Source: Thermaceae bacterium
Lineage (GTDB): Bacteria; Deinococcota; Deinococci; Deinococcales; Marinithermaceae
Direction: 5' to 3'
Length of the DNA stretch: 19,143 nt
NCBI GenBank assembly: GCA_026985615.1
Contig: JALSQD010000011.1
Span: 1 to 19,143 of the forward strand
Shown here: piece after piece, positions 19,139-19,143 of the stretch
Numbering within the stretch: the first letter of the stretch is position 1
Layout: each line of letters begins with the position of its first letter
The notes under the pieces: model-generated
Database searches by the model: none
The model's input: only the letters and a program-made list of their open reading frames with translations
What the model was told of the DNA's origin: nothing
Program-made: the position numbers and the translations under genes

Positions 19139-19143
19139 TGTGA

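Overview
The window is a GC-rich bacterial chromosome segment with almost no non-coding space. The gene set (MutS2, a PPK2-type kinase, an alanine dehydrogenase divergent from an Lrp-type regulator, an Asp23/FakA pair) and promoters of the form TANNNT placed 5-6 nt before a start codon point to Deinococcota, probably Thermaceae. The genus cannot be fixed from the sequence. I see no tRNA, rRNA, CRISPR array, insertion sequence or prophage. No gene-free stretch exceeds 300 bases; the largest is 10798-10985 (188 bp), an AT-rich divergent promoter region.

Layout. 1-1486 (minus strand): the 5' part of rlmN, a DUF2853 protein and a thioredoxin-like protein, with terminators between them. 1559-5964 (plus strand): a block of exported proteins, namely a small lipoprotein, a decayed glycerophosphodiester phosphodiesterase and an 870-aa multidomain lipoprotein. 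5969-8233 (minus): mutS2, convergent with that lipoprotein across 4 bp. 8310-9290 (plus): a Wzz-type chain-length protein whose 3' end overlaps antisense with an FtsX/LolC-type permease (9226-10353, minus), which follows a secreted 3D-domain protein (10363-10797, minus). 10986-11651 (plus): a polytopic membrane protein with a soluble C-terminal HRDC-like domain, overlapping by 11 bp the end of a minus-strand lipoprotein (11641-12438). 12543-15217 (minus): a probable operon of DUF3108 protein, Asp23/YloU protein and fakA. 15254-16953: ald (minus) divergent from an lrp/asnC gene (plus), with an Lrp-like operator between them. 16950-19103 (minus): ppk2, a small secreted protein starting inside ppk2, and a crotonase.

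Functional themes are envelope and export (three lipoproteins, 3D, DUF3108, permease, Wzz), nucleic-acid maintenance (MutS2, RlmN), fatty-acid and acyl-CoA metabolism (FakA, crotonase), and amino-acid and phosphate/energy metabolism (Ald with Lrp, PPK2). The most useful non-gene observations are repeated short promoter motifs that suggest leaderless transcription of about six genes, three 3'-end antisense overlaps, and the GDPD pseudogene with three precisely locatable lesions. I did not find a clearly new multi-gene system. The best candidate for new biology is the membrane protein with the HRDC-like tail.
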